From contig CM063253.1 of the NCBI GenBank assembly GCA_032158295.1, positions 21,319,583-21,383,582 of the forward strand: a DNA stretch of 64,000 bases, in the 5' to 3' direction. Source of the DNA: Pycnopodia helianthoides (lineage: Eukaryota > Echinodermata > Asteroidea > Forcipulatida > Asteriidae). Numbering within the stretch: the first letter of the stretch is position 1; each line of letters opens with the position of its first letter. A model generated the notes under the pieces. The model did not search any database and was not told where the DNA came from. It saw only the letters and a program-made list of their open reading frames with translations. Positions 1 to 13,300 of the stretch are shown here, piece after piece. The position numbers and the translations under genes were made by a program.

Positions 1-294
1 TCTAAGGCAGTGACTAAAAGTAGAGGAATTTATGATTCTGTGCTGTCAATGCGTCCACAAGATATACACAAATTTCACATTCCCACATTTAACCACAATG
101 TTCAGCTTTGCAACTTCCAATGTTATAATGCCTTACTTTGATTAATATGGCATTTTAATATGAAACCTTCACTGTCATCCGTTCACATCAGTGAAATAAA
201 TAAAAACAGTGAAAAACATCAGTGTTCTGTAATAAAAACCACTGTTAAATTTGTTGTTGCAAATGGGAAATGTAACCACAGACCTGACACTAAC
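1..294. other. vasa intron, no other feature
   Basis: AT-rich intronic sequence. I see no exon, RNA gene or clear repeat in it. Confidence 0.5.
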
Positions 295-381
295 CTTCGC
301 CATCTGGATTAGCCTCGGCGTTTGGACAATCTCTCGCCATATGTCCAGTCTCTTGACATTTGAAGCATGCCCCACTGCTTC
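295..381 (-). CDS. vasa: vasa zinc-knuckle exon 4
   Basis: It encodes [18 protein letters not shown] and [11 protein letters not shown]. It is 87 nt, phase 1 to 1, with a CACAG acceptor and a GTTAGT donor. It is the last vasa exon before the left window edge; further knuckles or the helicase core should follow beyond it. Confidence 0.85.
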
Positions 382-1260
382 CTGTGCACATCAATCATAT
401 CAGAGTGACAATAACTATTGTAAATCAGAGTTGGTGTACGTTTGTTTGTAATATCAAGTAATCAACCACGAGGGAAACTGAACCACAATAAACCACAAGA
501 TCAACCCAAAACCTTGGGCAGTATGTAAAACGAGTCTGAAAGAGTGTTGATGACACTGCAGTTCTTTTGCATTATAATTTTATGACGAGTGGAATTCTTT
601 GGATAGTAAAGAGAAGAGAACTCTTTTGCTTATCAGGGGGATGGATCTGTAGCATGGTATAATTCAGAGGAGTGCCTTGGTGTCTTTGGGTCACCCTATT
701 TTGAACTTAGGCACCATTGGGGAGATTGTACAACAATCAGGAAAACTGTCAAATGTGTTCATCAGAACATGGGAAGATTGGTTTATTTTCAAAGAACTTT
801 CTGCAGAATCAGGGAGAGTTGGCAGCTCTATCAATTAAGATGACAGTATTGCTGTGTCTGAATAAGATGACTTCCGTCGATGTTTGAAAGTGCAAGGGCA
901 TATGTGAACTGAATTCATGCAATGCAAAACAAGTAAACCACTGTTTTTTCATTTTTGTAATTATTATTTGTAATGTATTTCGTCATTGATGCGAGAAAAC
1001 ATACAGGCCGTAAACAAATAAGATTAAACTGTAATTGTGATGGAAGAAAATTCCCTGTTGAAAGCGCCCTCATGAGGTCAAAAATATTCTAAGCTCACCT
1101 GGTGTTCAAATGCATTATTTATTTTTCAAAATAATAACGCTGTTAAAAAAAAAAACAGGTTAAATGATAGGTTAGTGGATGACAGGATGACAGGATGACA
1201 TGATGACATGTTAGTTTGAAATTAAATAACAAATAATAACAGTGTTTAATACCATGCATT

Positions 1261-1304
<44 letters not shown>

Positions 1305-4300
1305 ATTGAACACACTAGCACTTCTTGAAAGCTGCCAATACCTTCATATTGTATTCCAAAACTGCAGCATGAATCATAATCACTGCATGCATCCCGAGCT
1401 ACATGTAGCAACAGAACAGTGTGTACTCTGCTAAAGTCAACACAATCTAGTCACAGGAAAGTGTGCAGCCTGCTAGAACACAATCCCTACAGCAGGAGCA
1501 GGAAAGTGTGCAGCCTGCTAGAACACAATCCCTACAGCAGAGGCAGGAAAGTGTGCAGCCCACTCGAACACAATCCCTATAGCAGGAAAGTGTGCAGGCT
1601 GTTAGAACACAATACCTACAGCAGGAGCAGGAAAGTGTGCAGCCCACTCGAACACAATCCCTACAGCAGGAGCAGGAAAGTGTGCAGCCTGCTAGAACAC
1701 AATCCCTACAGCAGGAGCAGGAAAGTGTGCAGCCCACTCGAACACAATCCCTATAGCAGGAAAGTGTGCAGGCTGTTAGAACACAATACCTACAGCAGGA
1801 GCAGGAAAGTGTGCAGCCTGCTAGAACACAATCCCTACAGCAGGAGCAGGAAAGTGTGCAGCCTGCTAGAACACAATCCCTACAGCAGGAGCAGGAAAGT
1901 GTGCAGCCCACTCGAACACAATCCCTATAGCAGGAAAGTGTGCAGGCTGTTAGAACACAATACCTACAGCAGGAGCAGGAAAGTGTGCAGCCCACTCGAA
2001 CACAATCCCTACAGCAGGAGCAGGAGCGTGTGCAGCCTGCTAGAACACAATCCCTACAGCAGGAGCAGGAAAGTGTGCAGGCTGTTAGAACACAATACCT
2101 ACAGCAGGAGCAGGAAAGTGTGCAGCCCACTCGAACACAATCCCTACAGCAGGAGCAGGAGCGTGTGCAGCCTGCTAGAACACAATCCCTACAGCAGGAG
2201 CAGGAAAGTGTGCAGCCTGCTAGAACACAATCCCTACAGCAGGAGCAGGAAAGTGTGCAGCCCACTCGAACACAATCCCTATAGCAGGAAAGTGTGCAGG
2301 CTGTTAGAACACAATACCTACAGCAGGAGCAGGAAAGTGTGCAGCCCACTCGAACACAATCCCTACAGCAGGAGCAGGAAAGTGTGCAGCCTGCTAGAAC
2401 AAAATCCCTACAGCAGGAGCAGGAAAGTGTGCAGCCTGCTAGAACACAATCCCTACAGCAGGAGCAGGAAAGTGTGCAGCCCACTCGAACACAATCCCTA
2501 TAGCAGGAAAGTGTGCAGCCTGCTAGAACACAATCCCTACAGCAGGAGCAGGAAAGTGTGCAGCCTGCTAGAACACAATCCCTATAGCAGGAGCAGGAAA
2601 GTGTGTAGCCTGCTAGAACACAATCCCTACAGCAGGAGCAGGAAAGTGTGCAGCCTGCTAGAACACAATCCCTACAGCAGGAGCAGGAAAGTGTGCAGCC
2701 CACTCGAACACAATCCCTATAGCAGGAAAGTGTGCAGGCTGTTAGAACACAATACCTACAGCAGGAGCAGGAAAGTGTGCAGCCTTCTAGAACACAATCC
2801 CTACAGCAGGAGCAGGAAAGTGTGCAACCTGCTAGAACAAAATCCCTACAGCAGGAGCAGGAAAGTGTTCAGCCTGCTAGAACACAATCCCTACAGCAGG
2901 AGCAGGAAAGTGTGCAGCCCACTCGAACACAATCCCTATAGCAGGAGCAGGAAAGTGTGCAGCCTGCTAGAATACAAGCCCTATAGAAGGAAAGTGTGTA
3001 GCCTGCTAGAACACAAGCCCTATAGAAGGAAAGTGTGTAGCCCACTAGAACACAATACCTACAGCAGGAGCAGGAAAGTGTTCAGCCTGCTAGAACACAA
3101 TCCCTACAGCAGGAGCAGGAAAGTGTGCAGCCCACTCGAACACAATCCCTATAGCAGGAGCAGGAAAGTGTGCAGCCCACTCGAACACAATCCCTATAGC
3201 AGGAGCAGGAAAGTGTGCAGCCCACTCGAACACAATCACAACAGCAGCAAAGTATTGCTGCAGAAGATAGATAATTATAACAATAATTAAGAAATAAAAC
3301 TCCAGCCTCTGAAACTTTGATAACCAATGACCTTAAGAAAAGCAGCCACTCTTTATTTTCAGGCAGAGGATTTGTACGTTCTGCAGTTACTTTTTTTGCA
3401 AGCTACTTTTTTGTGTGGACGAGTTCACTTACCACGGCCTCTACCGATAACGAAACCACCACCAGATCTCAACAGAGAGGTAACTCTCACTGCCGGTCCA
3501 GGCTTTCTAGGCTTAAAGCGCAGACGTTGCCTTTCTTTAAGGAGTGAGCAAATACCAATTTACAGTTGTATGAACACTCTTAAAAACAAAATATCAGGGT
3601 GCTATTCAAGACAAAATATTTGGGTATATTTGAATCTCTCAAATCTTTTAACATGTTGATATTATTATGAATTCAAAGTGAAGTTCACAAAACGTTAATA
3701 ATAACTAGTATGGTTCATACATAGACCTGACACGGTAAAAGACCTGGGGCCGATTTCACAAAGAGCTAAGGTTGATCTTAACTGTGTATCACTCTTAATT
3801 GATAAGCAAAGTGTGATGTCACAATGCAAATCACTATGGCAATATTGACAACTTGTCTAAGTATGAATCTTAGTGCTCTGTGAAATTGTCCCCAGTTCAT
3901 ATATTGCATGAAAACAAAAAGATGAGCAAAGTTGATTTCATACATTTGAGGTTGTGATTTGCATAAATTTACAATTTTTAAGGCTTTAAGTCGGGTTTTG
4001 AAGTATAAGGGCATTTTGATTTAATGTGTACTTCAGAAAGTGAAACAGTCTTATATGTTGCCAATAGTGGTCAATCCATGCAATTGGGTTCACTTGAGAT
4101 TTTGGTTGATTTGTGTTGATGCTTCAGAACACAAACACTACAAGGCATTTCAACCAGGGCCCAATTTCATAGAGCTGCTAAGCACAACAATTTGCTTAGC
4201 ATGAAATTTCTTCCTTGATAAAAACAGGGTTACCAACCAAATTTCCATGTTTTGCATATTGCTTGTTACTGGTATTCAGCTGTTGTTTGCTTATCCTGAA

Positions 4301-7300
4301 AATCATGTGGAAATTTGGTTGGTAATGCTGTTTTTATCAATTAAGAAATTTCATGCTAAGCAAATTGTTGTGCTTAGCAGCTCTATGAAATTGGGCCCAG
4401 ATTGTACCATAACCTTCATCTCTGTGAAGGCAAGGCCACTTTCAATTCACACAAGCACTTCCATTGGAAACTCTGAAACTCTTTGGGCAACTTTTTAGAG
4501 GACACCAAGGCCAAGACCAGGGCCAAGACCAGGGCCAAGACCAGGGCCAAGACCAGGGCCAAGACCAGGGCCAAGACCAGGGCAACAGAGGCCATGATGT
4601 CCTCCATGTAATGCCATGTCAGGCATTGGATTAATAGCCTCATTGATAACAAACTGTCCTTTGAGATATGTACACTTCAATGTTAGTTACACAATATCAG
4701 GTCATATACAAATACAAATGAACAAGAGGGAAAAATTATTATCATCTTTGTACCATTTCATTGCAATTTTTAAAACCAACAGAGAAAAACCTTCAAGCTC
4801 TGTTCATACTTCCAGCTAACCACAGAGTGCAAAGAAAACCATGGCTCTATGATTCAACCTGAATAAATCCTTTGCTGCAATTTATATGATATATCCAGCC
4901 AGAATTTCCTTAAGAATAGACACCTGCACGGTTTGTTTACTGCTGTAACTGGGTCCTGCATTTCCAACAGTTGTTTCCCATTCTTCTACAAAAGCTGTAA
5001 ACAAACTGTGATGTCATCAGTACCAAGGTTTTTTCAGCAACTGCTATGAGTTTGGCTTAAAACAAAGTTTTGTGTTGTAACATTTTGCAACTTCTTCAAA
5101 TCTACTTTTCTTTCTTTTAACCTTTTGCTTTTAATGTGTAACCAAACAAAAAAAGAAATTTCAGGAATATATTTCATATAATTTCAGGATATTAAACTGG
5201 ATTAAGTCAAATATTTTTTGAATTCATCATAATTATTACATGCTTATGAAATGTAATACTCTTTTAGCTGGCCTTTACCTTTACTTCACGATTGTGCATA
5301 TACATAGTGATTTCTTTAAATAGATATTGCTTTTGCTTTTACCTTGATTACATGAGTGTGACAAGAGCTTGAAGATGTTTAAAAGGTTTTTTAAAAAGTA
5401 TATAAAATGGTTATGGGAATTAACTTTTTGGGGAATTAGTATTAAGTTAGGTGTAACAAAATTTTATCAAAACGGGTAAGTGGTGCATGGTTCAAGGGGT
5501 GCATTAAATGAATGTCACAAGGACATAAATAAATGTTTTTTGACTTCTTCGGTGGAGCCCAGTTCATACTTCATCAGTCATGCAAGCAATATGAACTTTC
5601 TCAGGTCATGTAAGCAATATGAACTTTCTCAGGTCACAATGAAAAAACGGCGTTTAGTAATCATGTCACTAAAGTATGCTTTGTGTTCTCTTTTTGCCTG
5701 AATTATGAACCGGGCTTAAGAAGTTGTTGATATTGGTGCACTGACCTGATTCACCTGACATCCTAACCCGCCATAAATATTGGTTGTGCCATTTTGGGAG
5801 ACAGATTTCCCAATATGGTATTGTGTGGTTTGTATTTTAAGCAAAGAGGGGTGCAGTTAGACGTACACCATCTTTTGACATGTAATTTGACTCCCAACAT
5901 TGCAGACCATGAGCAGACTGTGGTGTCAGTGCTGGAAGTGCAAGGGGTCTGCACACCAATGGTGTAACAAACGGACGGGGTGCTTGGCATGGTACACCAG
6001 TGAAAATCACCTTCTGTCATGTTGTTTTATTTCAGTTTAATTGAAATGCTTCACCGGACAAAATGTCCAAGGACTATAACTATTTGGTTTATAAAAAAAA
6101 TAACTTGTAAAAAAAAAATATACAAATATATATTTCATTGGTACAAATACCAATCACAAGAATGCTCAAGTGATGAGAAAATGATTATGAAATACTTGAT
6201 TCTCGTTCATGATGTGTTCTGTGAAACTGTAAGTGTTGATCGAACGTATTATTCCAAAAACCAATGATGTACCAACCATTTGAAGGGGGGGGGGGTAAAT
6301 GGGTATACACGCACTGACGATAAGTACAAACATTATCAAACAGTCAGTTTTAAAAAATGGGCACTAAATCAATCTATATTGATCAATCAATCAATATTGA
6401 CCAATCAATCAATACTTTACCTCCTTTAGATTCCGAGTTGGGACAGTCCCTCGCCATATGTCCTTCCTCATGACATTTGTAGCACTCGTTACTCCCTGGG
6501 GGAATTACAACAAATTAATGGATAATATCCTCCAATGCGATATATTTTGAAATTAGGGGCCATTCAATATTTAACAAATTGTATGCAGTTTGTATCTAAA
6601 ATCATAGAAAAAACTAAACAACAAAGGAAGAAGGAAAAAAATACTCAGCAGGCCGAGATCGTTGTTTGTTTAAGCTAGGAAAAGCCATTGAAAACAACTA
6701 AATGCTGGATCTAAAAATGTAAAACATTTGAGGTATTACTTTGTTCTTTAGTGTATAAAATATATTATTAAGCCATTCAATATTTAAAAACCGAAATTTA
6801 GACCAGTTGGGTGGGTGGGTCAAAACAATATCACAATTTTTTTTTTTTTTTACACTGACTTTTCTGAATGGCCCATTTATAGTTATTTTTTAGTATTTCC
6901 ATCCCCATTCCATTCGCTGATACGCAACTTTGGTATTGTAAAAAAATGAAAAAAGAGCAAAATGCCTGGACTACGAAACTTTAAAAGTGATTTTCAGTTT
7001 TCCATGGTACTGAAATTAAGGGGAATAGGAAATCAACAGAGAAATTGCATGCCTACCCTCTCCCAAATCCTACTTAAATAAAAATATAAAAAAACTATAG
7101 CAAAAGGTTGTTCAAACAATTGAACAATTCATCAAAAACTAATATTCAAACAAAAAAACATTCAGTAAAGAGAAATGAGTAAAACGGACAGAAAGAAAGT
7201 GAACCCTACCTCCTTTGGACTCTGAGTTTGGACATTCTCTGGCAAAGTGGCCCGTATCATGGCATTTATAACACTCACTACTACTACCTGAGAGAAACAA

Positions 7301-10300
7301 CAGAGAGAAGACAGATCAGAATAGACCTTATGAATAGACATGATGTCACTTGAGTAGGGCGCCCTTGTCCAGAAGTCAAAAGAAGGTTACTCATTGGCAG
7401 ATTATATGCGCCATGCATACATGCGTTTATGTAGATGTGCGTTTCCTACTGTTACATCATCTTTTTACCTCTAAGATGGCGGCGTCATGACGTCAATGCA
7501 TAAGGTCCATTGCGACTATTTGCAATTTATAGATAGTGTTGGCAATTGTTACCAGACTCTTGCTTGGAACAATCCCCACTAACTTCAAGGCTCTGCTTAC
7601 TGTGAAATCCTGCCCCTACAGTCACCATTTTCCAGTTACAGGGTCATTTAGCACCAAATGTCTGCGCTAGCTCTTTCAAGGTAGAGTCATCATTCGGTTT
7701 TTGTTGACAAAATGCTAATTACACAGGCAAAATTACCATTCTCATTTAGCACTTTAGGCAATGGCTCTACTCTCTACATCAGCGTGTTTGTGCCTTGAAA
7801 TGCCACTGTTGTGGCAAAGTTAAGTACGAGTTAGTTGTCTCCAGGGAATCGCTGATAGTACGAAGGTTAACAAGTTAAGAAAGATTTATGTTATTCATAC
7901 CACCCAAGTAGATCCTTGTCATTTGATTGAAGGATTGGAGGTCACATGGTATTCATTATTCACACCATTCCATGCTTACATCATTAAGCATGCATTTTAA
8001 TACTATTCAGCGTGCATTTTTGTTTCATCCTTTTTGCTCTATTGCACGCTAGACAACCAAGTGCGTGCAAGCGTAGGCCGGTTAGTCGCACGGTTGAAAA
8101 CTTGACACGCAATCATTAAAGCACACTTAATTATAGCTATCGCCGAGGCATCAGTGTCTGTTTGCTGAAGACGTCTGCACCCTTCAGCATTAACAGTTAT
8201 CACCGCGCAACAGGCCTTTTACAGCTGTACTAAATGGCCTCGTAGTGGATGCCAGAATACAATCTTGTTCATTTTGGTGATTGGTTTCCCTCAAAATGAG
8301 AGAAAGATCTACCCGGTTGTTGCATAAATTTGCATTCGTGCAATGGAGAGAATATTTTTATTTGTTAAAGTTGGAATGTTCCATTCAATTCGACTTCGCC
8401 TCATTGAATGGAACATTTTATCATTCAACTCAGGAAAATATTCTCACCATTGCACTCATAAACATTCATTATTCATATACTATACCTCCACCTCCTCCAC
8501 TGGCTGCATTCGGGCATTCTCTAGCGAAGTGTCCAGTCACATGACATTTATAACATTCACCACCTGAAATGCATAAGAAACAGTGATTAATTTACAATGA
8601 ATGAAACCCAACAGTCTCTAAAACACGCACCTAGCATGAAGCAGTTAAAACATAACTGGTACCTCGGCAGATGAAGTTCTAGCCTAATTGACCGACCCAT
8701 TCAGCTCAGCCCCTTAACGTACGGACCAATCACACGCCCCTAAACTCTGAGACAATGAGAACCTTAAACAATTTCCCGCCTTTCGTGTGTGGTGACAAGG
8801 CAATGAACAGGGGCATGGTGGCAAATGTCAACCTAGCCTCTGTACAGTGTCACGCCAGAGACACTGTACAGTATCACGCCACAGACACTGTACAGTATCA
8901 CGCCACAGACACTGTACAGTATCATGCCAGAGTCACTGTACAGTATCAGGCCAGAGACACTGTACAGTATCAGGCCAGAGACACTGTACAGTATCACGCC
9001 AGAGACACTGTACAGTATCAGGCCAGAGACACTGTACAGTATCAGGCCAGAGACACTGTACAGTATCACGCCAGAGACACTGTACAGTGTCAGGCCAGAG
9101 ACACTGTACAGTGTCACGCCAGAGACACTGTACAGTATCACGCCAGAGTCACTGTCAGTATCAGGCAAGAGACACTGTACAGTATCAGGCCAGAGACACT
9201 GTACAGTATCAGGCCAGAGTCACTGTACAGCATCAGGCCAGAGTCACTGTACAGCATCAGGCCAGAGACACTGTACAGTATCAGGCCAGAGACACTGTAC
9301 AGTATCAGGCCAGAGACACTGTACAGTATCAGGCCAGAGCCACTGTACAGTATCAGGCCAGAGACACTGTACAGTATCAGGCCAGAGACACTGTACAGTA
9401 TCAGGCCAGAGACACTGTACAGTATCAGGCCAGAGACACTGTACAGTATCAGGCCAGAGTCACTGTACAGTATCAGGCCAAGAGACACTGTACAGTATCA
9501 GGCCAGATACACTGTACAGTATCAGGCCAGATACACTGTACAGTATCAGGCCAGAGACACTGTACAGTATCAGGCCAGAGACACTGTACAGTATCAGGCC
9601 AGAGACACTGTACAGTATCAGGCCAGATACACTGTACAGTATCAGGCAGAGACACTGTACAGTATCAGGCCAGAGACACTGTACAGTATTAGGCCAGAGT
9701 CACAGTACAGTATCAGGCAGAGACACTGTACAGTATCAGGCAAGAGACACTGTACAGTATCACGCCAGAGACACTGTACAGTATCACGCCAGAGACACTG
9801 TACAGTATCAGGCCAGAGACACTGTACAGTATCAGGCCAGAGACACTGAACAGTATCAGGCCAGAGTCACTGTACAGCATCAGCCAGAGTCACTGTACAG
9901 CATCAGGCCAGAGACACTGTACAGTATCAGGCCAGAGACACTGTACAGTATCAGGCCAGATACACTGTACAGTATCAGGCCAGAGCCACTGTACAGTATC
10001 AGGCCAGAGACACTGTACAGTATCAGGCCAGAGACACTGTACAGTATCAGGCCAGAGACACTGTACAGTATCAGGCCAGAGACACTGTACAGTATCAGGC
10101 CAGAGACACTGTACAGTATCAGGCCAGAGACACTGTACAGTATCAGGCCAGAGACACTGTACAGTATCAGGCCAAAGTCACTGTACAGTATCAGGCAAGA
10201 GACACTGTACAGTATCAGGCCAGATACACTGTACAGTATCAGGCCAGAGACACTGTACAGTATCAGGCCAGAGTCACTGTACAGTATCAGGCCAGAGACA

Positions 10301-13300
10301 CTGTACAGTATCAGGCCAGAGACACTGTACAGTATCAGGCCAGAGACACTGTACAGTATCAGGCAGAGACACTGTACAGTATCAGGCCAGAGACACTGTA
10401 CAGTATCAGGCCAGAGACACTGTACAGTATCAGGCAAGAGACACTGTACAGTATCAGGCAAGAGACACTGTACAGTAACCCGGAAGACTACGATAACCAT
10501 GTTACTTTTTGACTTGACCATTACACTCAGGATTAAGAGACTAAGCAATGATCTTCTTGTGAAGATGTAACCAGACCATGCCAGGGTTCTCCCATGCATA
10601 ACTTAACATTTTTAAAAGTCACAAGCTCATCAATCGGTTGCTTATTAATTGGTTGGAGGTTTCCTATCATGAACATGTGATCATTAGAGAGGTTAAAGGG
10701 CACTCACCACCACCACCACCACCACCTCGGCTGCCTCCTCCAAAGCCACCGCTACGCCCTTTAGAGCCTCCAAACCCTGTGCTTGCATCACCTCCGTTGT
10801 TGAACCCATTGGTTTCTGCTGATGCAGGATAACAAATACACGTGTGTCAGTCCCCAAAAATTGCTATTCGTTTTTCAGTTTCACATGTCACATCGTACAA
10901 ATTTGTTCACTTTACACTCATACTAACAATACTCAAGATAAACACCAACAAATAAGAACCTCAACACATAAAATCCACACTTTTATCCCTCTTTTTATAC
11001 ACTACCTGTAGTTGTACTTCTGAAGCCACCTCCTACTTTGGGGGCTGAACTACTGAAACCCCCTCCCCCTCCTCCTGCCGAGCTTAGAAATCCCGCGCTT
11101 CCTCTTCCCCTTCCTCTTCCAGCGCTGCCGCCAGTTGGGGCTCCCTGCACAAGACAATAGGCCATTTAGTAAAAGCTTGGCTATGAACCATGTAAGTCTA
11201 GCGCCTATTCAAACTTCCACAACCATGATGGTCCCAATCATATGAAGTTTTATGGAGAAGAAGACTTGACCTCCGTTTTTTTTATAGAATTTTGCCCAAG
11301 CGACGGTCACGTTGTCATTAACATACAGTGAGGGACGCATAAATTTGGGCGTAATTGGCGAATGAGCTTTCTAAAAATAAGCATCCTTGTCCCAAATTTT
11401 TATTTTGTTTCAATGTTAATTTGTACAAATTATCAGTTCAGTTATACAAATAATTGTTTTATTTTTAACAACTTGCTATGAGTATTTTTAGTTTCAAGAA
11501 TTTATTAATAATATAATATAAACAGAAAAAAATTGATTTCCTAGACAAAGTCTTCATTCGAGTTGTTTTCTTTCTTTTGGATATGCGCAAGACTTGCACA
11601 GTTTAGGGCAGGTGAACATGGAAAGCATGCAGCTTATAGCCCTTGTACTCAGGCTTGGCTGTATTTCTGAACATCTCGACTCGCCTATGGTAAGGAAGAG
11701 GTTTGAGAGTGCAGTCGACTTAAGCCGCCTGTGATCATGATGGTAAGGAAAGACAGGCCTTTCACAAAAAGTAGCCTACCAGGCTAGTAAATGTTGTATT
11801 TTACTTGCCCTCAGAAAGTTTTGTTAGTACAAATTTTACTTTTAGAAATTTACTATTCACATTTGAAAAGGAATAAGTATCTGTATCAACACCAAGTAGG
11901 TTGCAGTTTTTAGTAGCCCACAGGGTAAATTGAGAAGTAATGTGTACATCTACTAGCCCATGGCAGTTTTTACCAGGCTAGTGTGCAAGGAGAGCCCTGA
12001 AACAATGTGGGAAAAAATTTGCTGGGTATATTTCATTGATAACTTGACCCTGGAAATACATGTTGCACATCATTTATTGAACCAACACTCAGAAAGGGGA
12101 TAAAAACATAATTCATACAAAGTGATAATCACAAGGACATCACTGTAAACTGACAGTCACAAGGACATCACAGCTGAAGTGTACAGTGCAGATGCAAATA
12201 TTAACAGTGTCCAACTTTTGATTGGGATTGGGTCACACAAACACAGGTTTTAGAAATTGAACTTTGAACTTACTGATGGCTGCCAACTGCTTGCACCTGT
12301 AGGTTTGAAATAAAGATAAAGGAAACGGTCAACGCTGTAAAAGTCCAAAGCCAGAAATTTCAACATAAAACTGAATACAAACTGTCTGGAAAGACATATC
12401 CTGTTCAAACAGTGTCAATTAATGACAGTACCAGCTTCATACCATACCATGAATGCCGTTTGAAGCTATAGATATAAATAAAGCTACTAGTACTTAGCAA
12501 GATTGGTGTGCACTGCAAGTTCAATTACGACAGCCGTCATGCAGTCGTGGTTAAATTTATTGGAATATCTTTTGGTGTTTGTTTGTTTGTGGTAATAAAA
12601 AATATATACATATACAAAAAGTATTTAGTATTAAAGATTGACAACTACATTGGAATGAATAACATAGTAATATATTTTGTTTTTCTGATTTGTTGTAACT
12701 GTGGAGGGTTATTTCAAAAAGGGAAAATGAAGTCTTGTGAAATGTTGGCATAGAACCAGATCCGACATCAATCAAATGCAAAAACAGACAGTAAGGAAAC
12801 TGACAGTTCATTAAAAAAATTGTATAACTGGCCACTTTACAGCACTTGAAAGTGAGATGACTACTATGCCTTCGTCGCTCTTCAAAATGAATTGTGTACA
12901 TCAAACGATGACTTTCAGTGGTCAAGTAAGTTCAACAAAGGGACAAACATAAATACATGCGGATGTTGTCGAGTTGTTTGACCTCTTAAAACCGAAGAAA
13001 AACCATATCACTTCAAGCTTTCTAAACACATGGTAGTTTTAATTTTTACGACCAGCCCCCCCCCCCCTCCCCTGCTGCTCATAAAGTTTAACCAGTTCGG
13101 GTTGAACTTTAGTAGCTGTCTGAACATGGCCATTGGTTGCACCAAGAGTATAAAAGAGGGGGGGGGGCGACAGGTTGCAGGTCACAAGTGAGGAGCAAGT
13201 CCAAGAAGGAATGATAAGGTTGGTTTGATCATTGATCTTGAAACACAATGGACCTTATTGGACCTTCAGGACAAGAGCAAAGACACATCAAGCAAGCGGT

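Noticed and set aside
1419..3290. 623-codon open frame and its antisense partners
   Set aside because: Produced by a stop-free 45-bp tandem repeat; no splice, start context or complexity, and it lies in a vasa intron.
8838..10478. CRISPR array
   Set aside because: No spacers: copies are head-to-tail without unique sequence between them, and the window is eukaryotic.
8755..10570. Several 280-550-codon frames on both strands
   Set aside because: All are readings of the 24-bp array; the peptide is only an 8-residue repeat in every frame.
12508..12925. Frames of 81 and 122 codons on opposite strands
   Set aside because: AT-rich low-complexity translation, no recognised motif, and in a vasa intron without matching splice phases.
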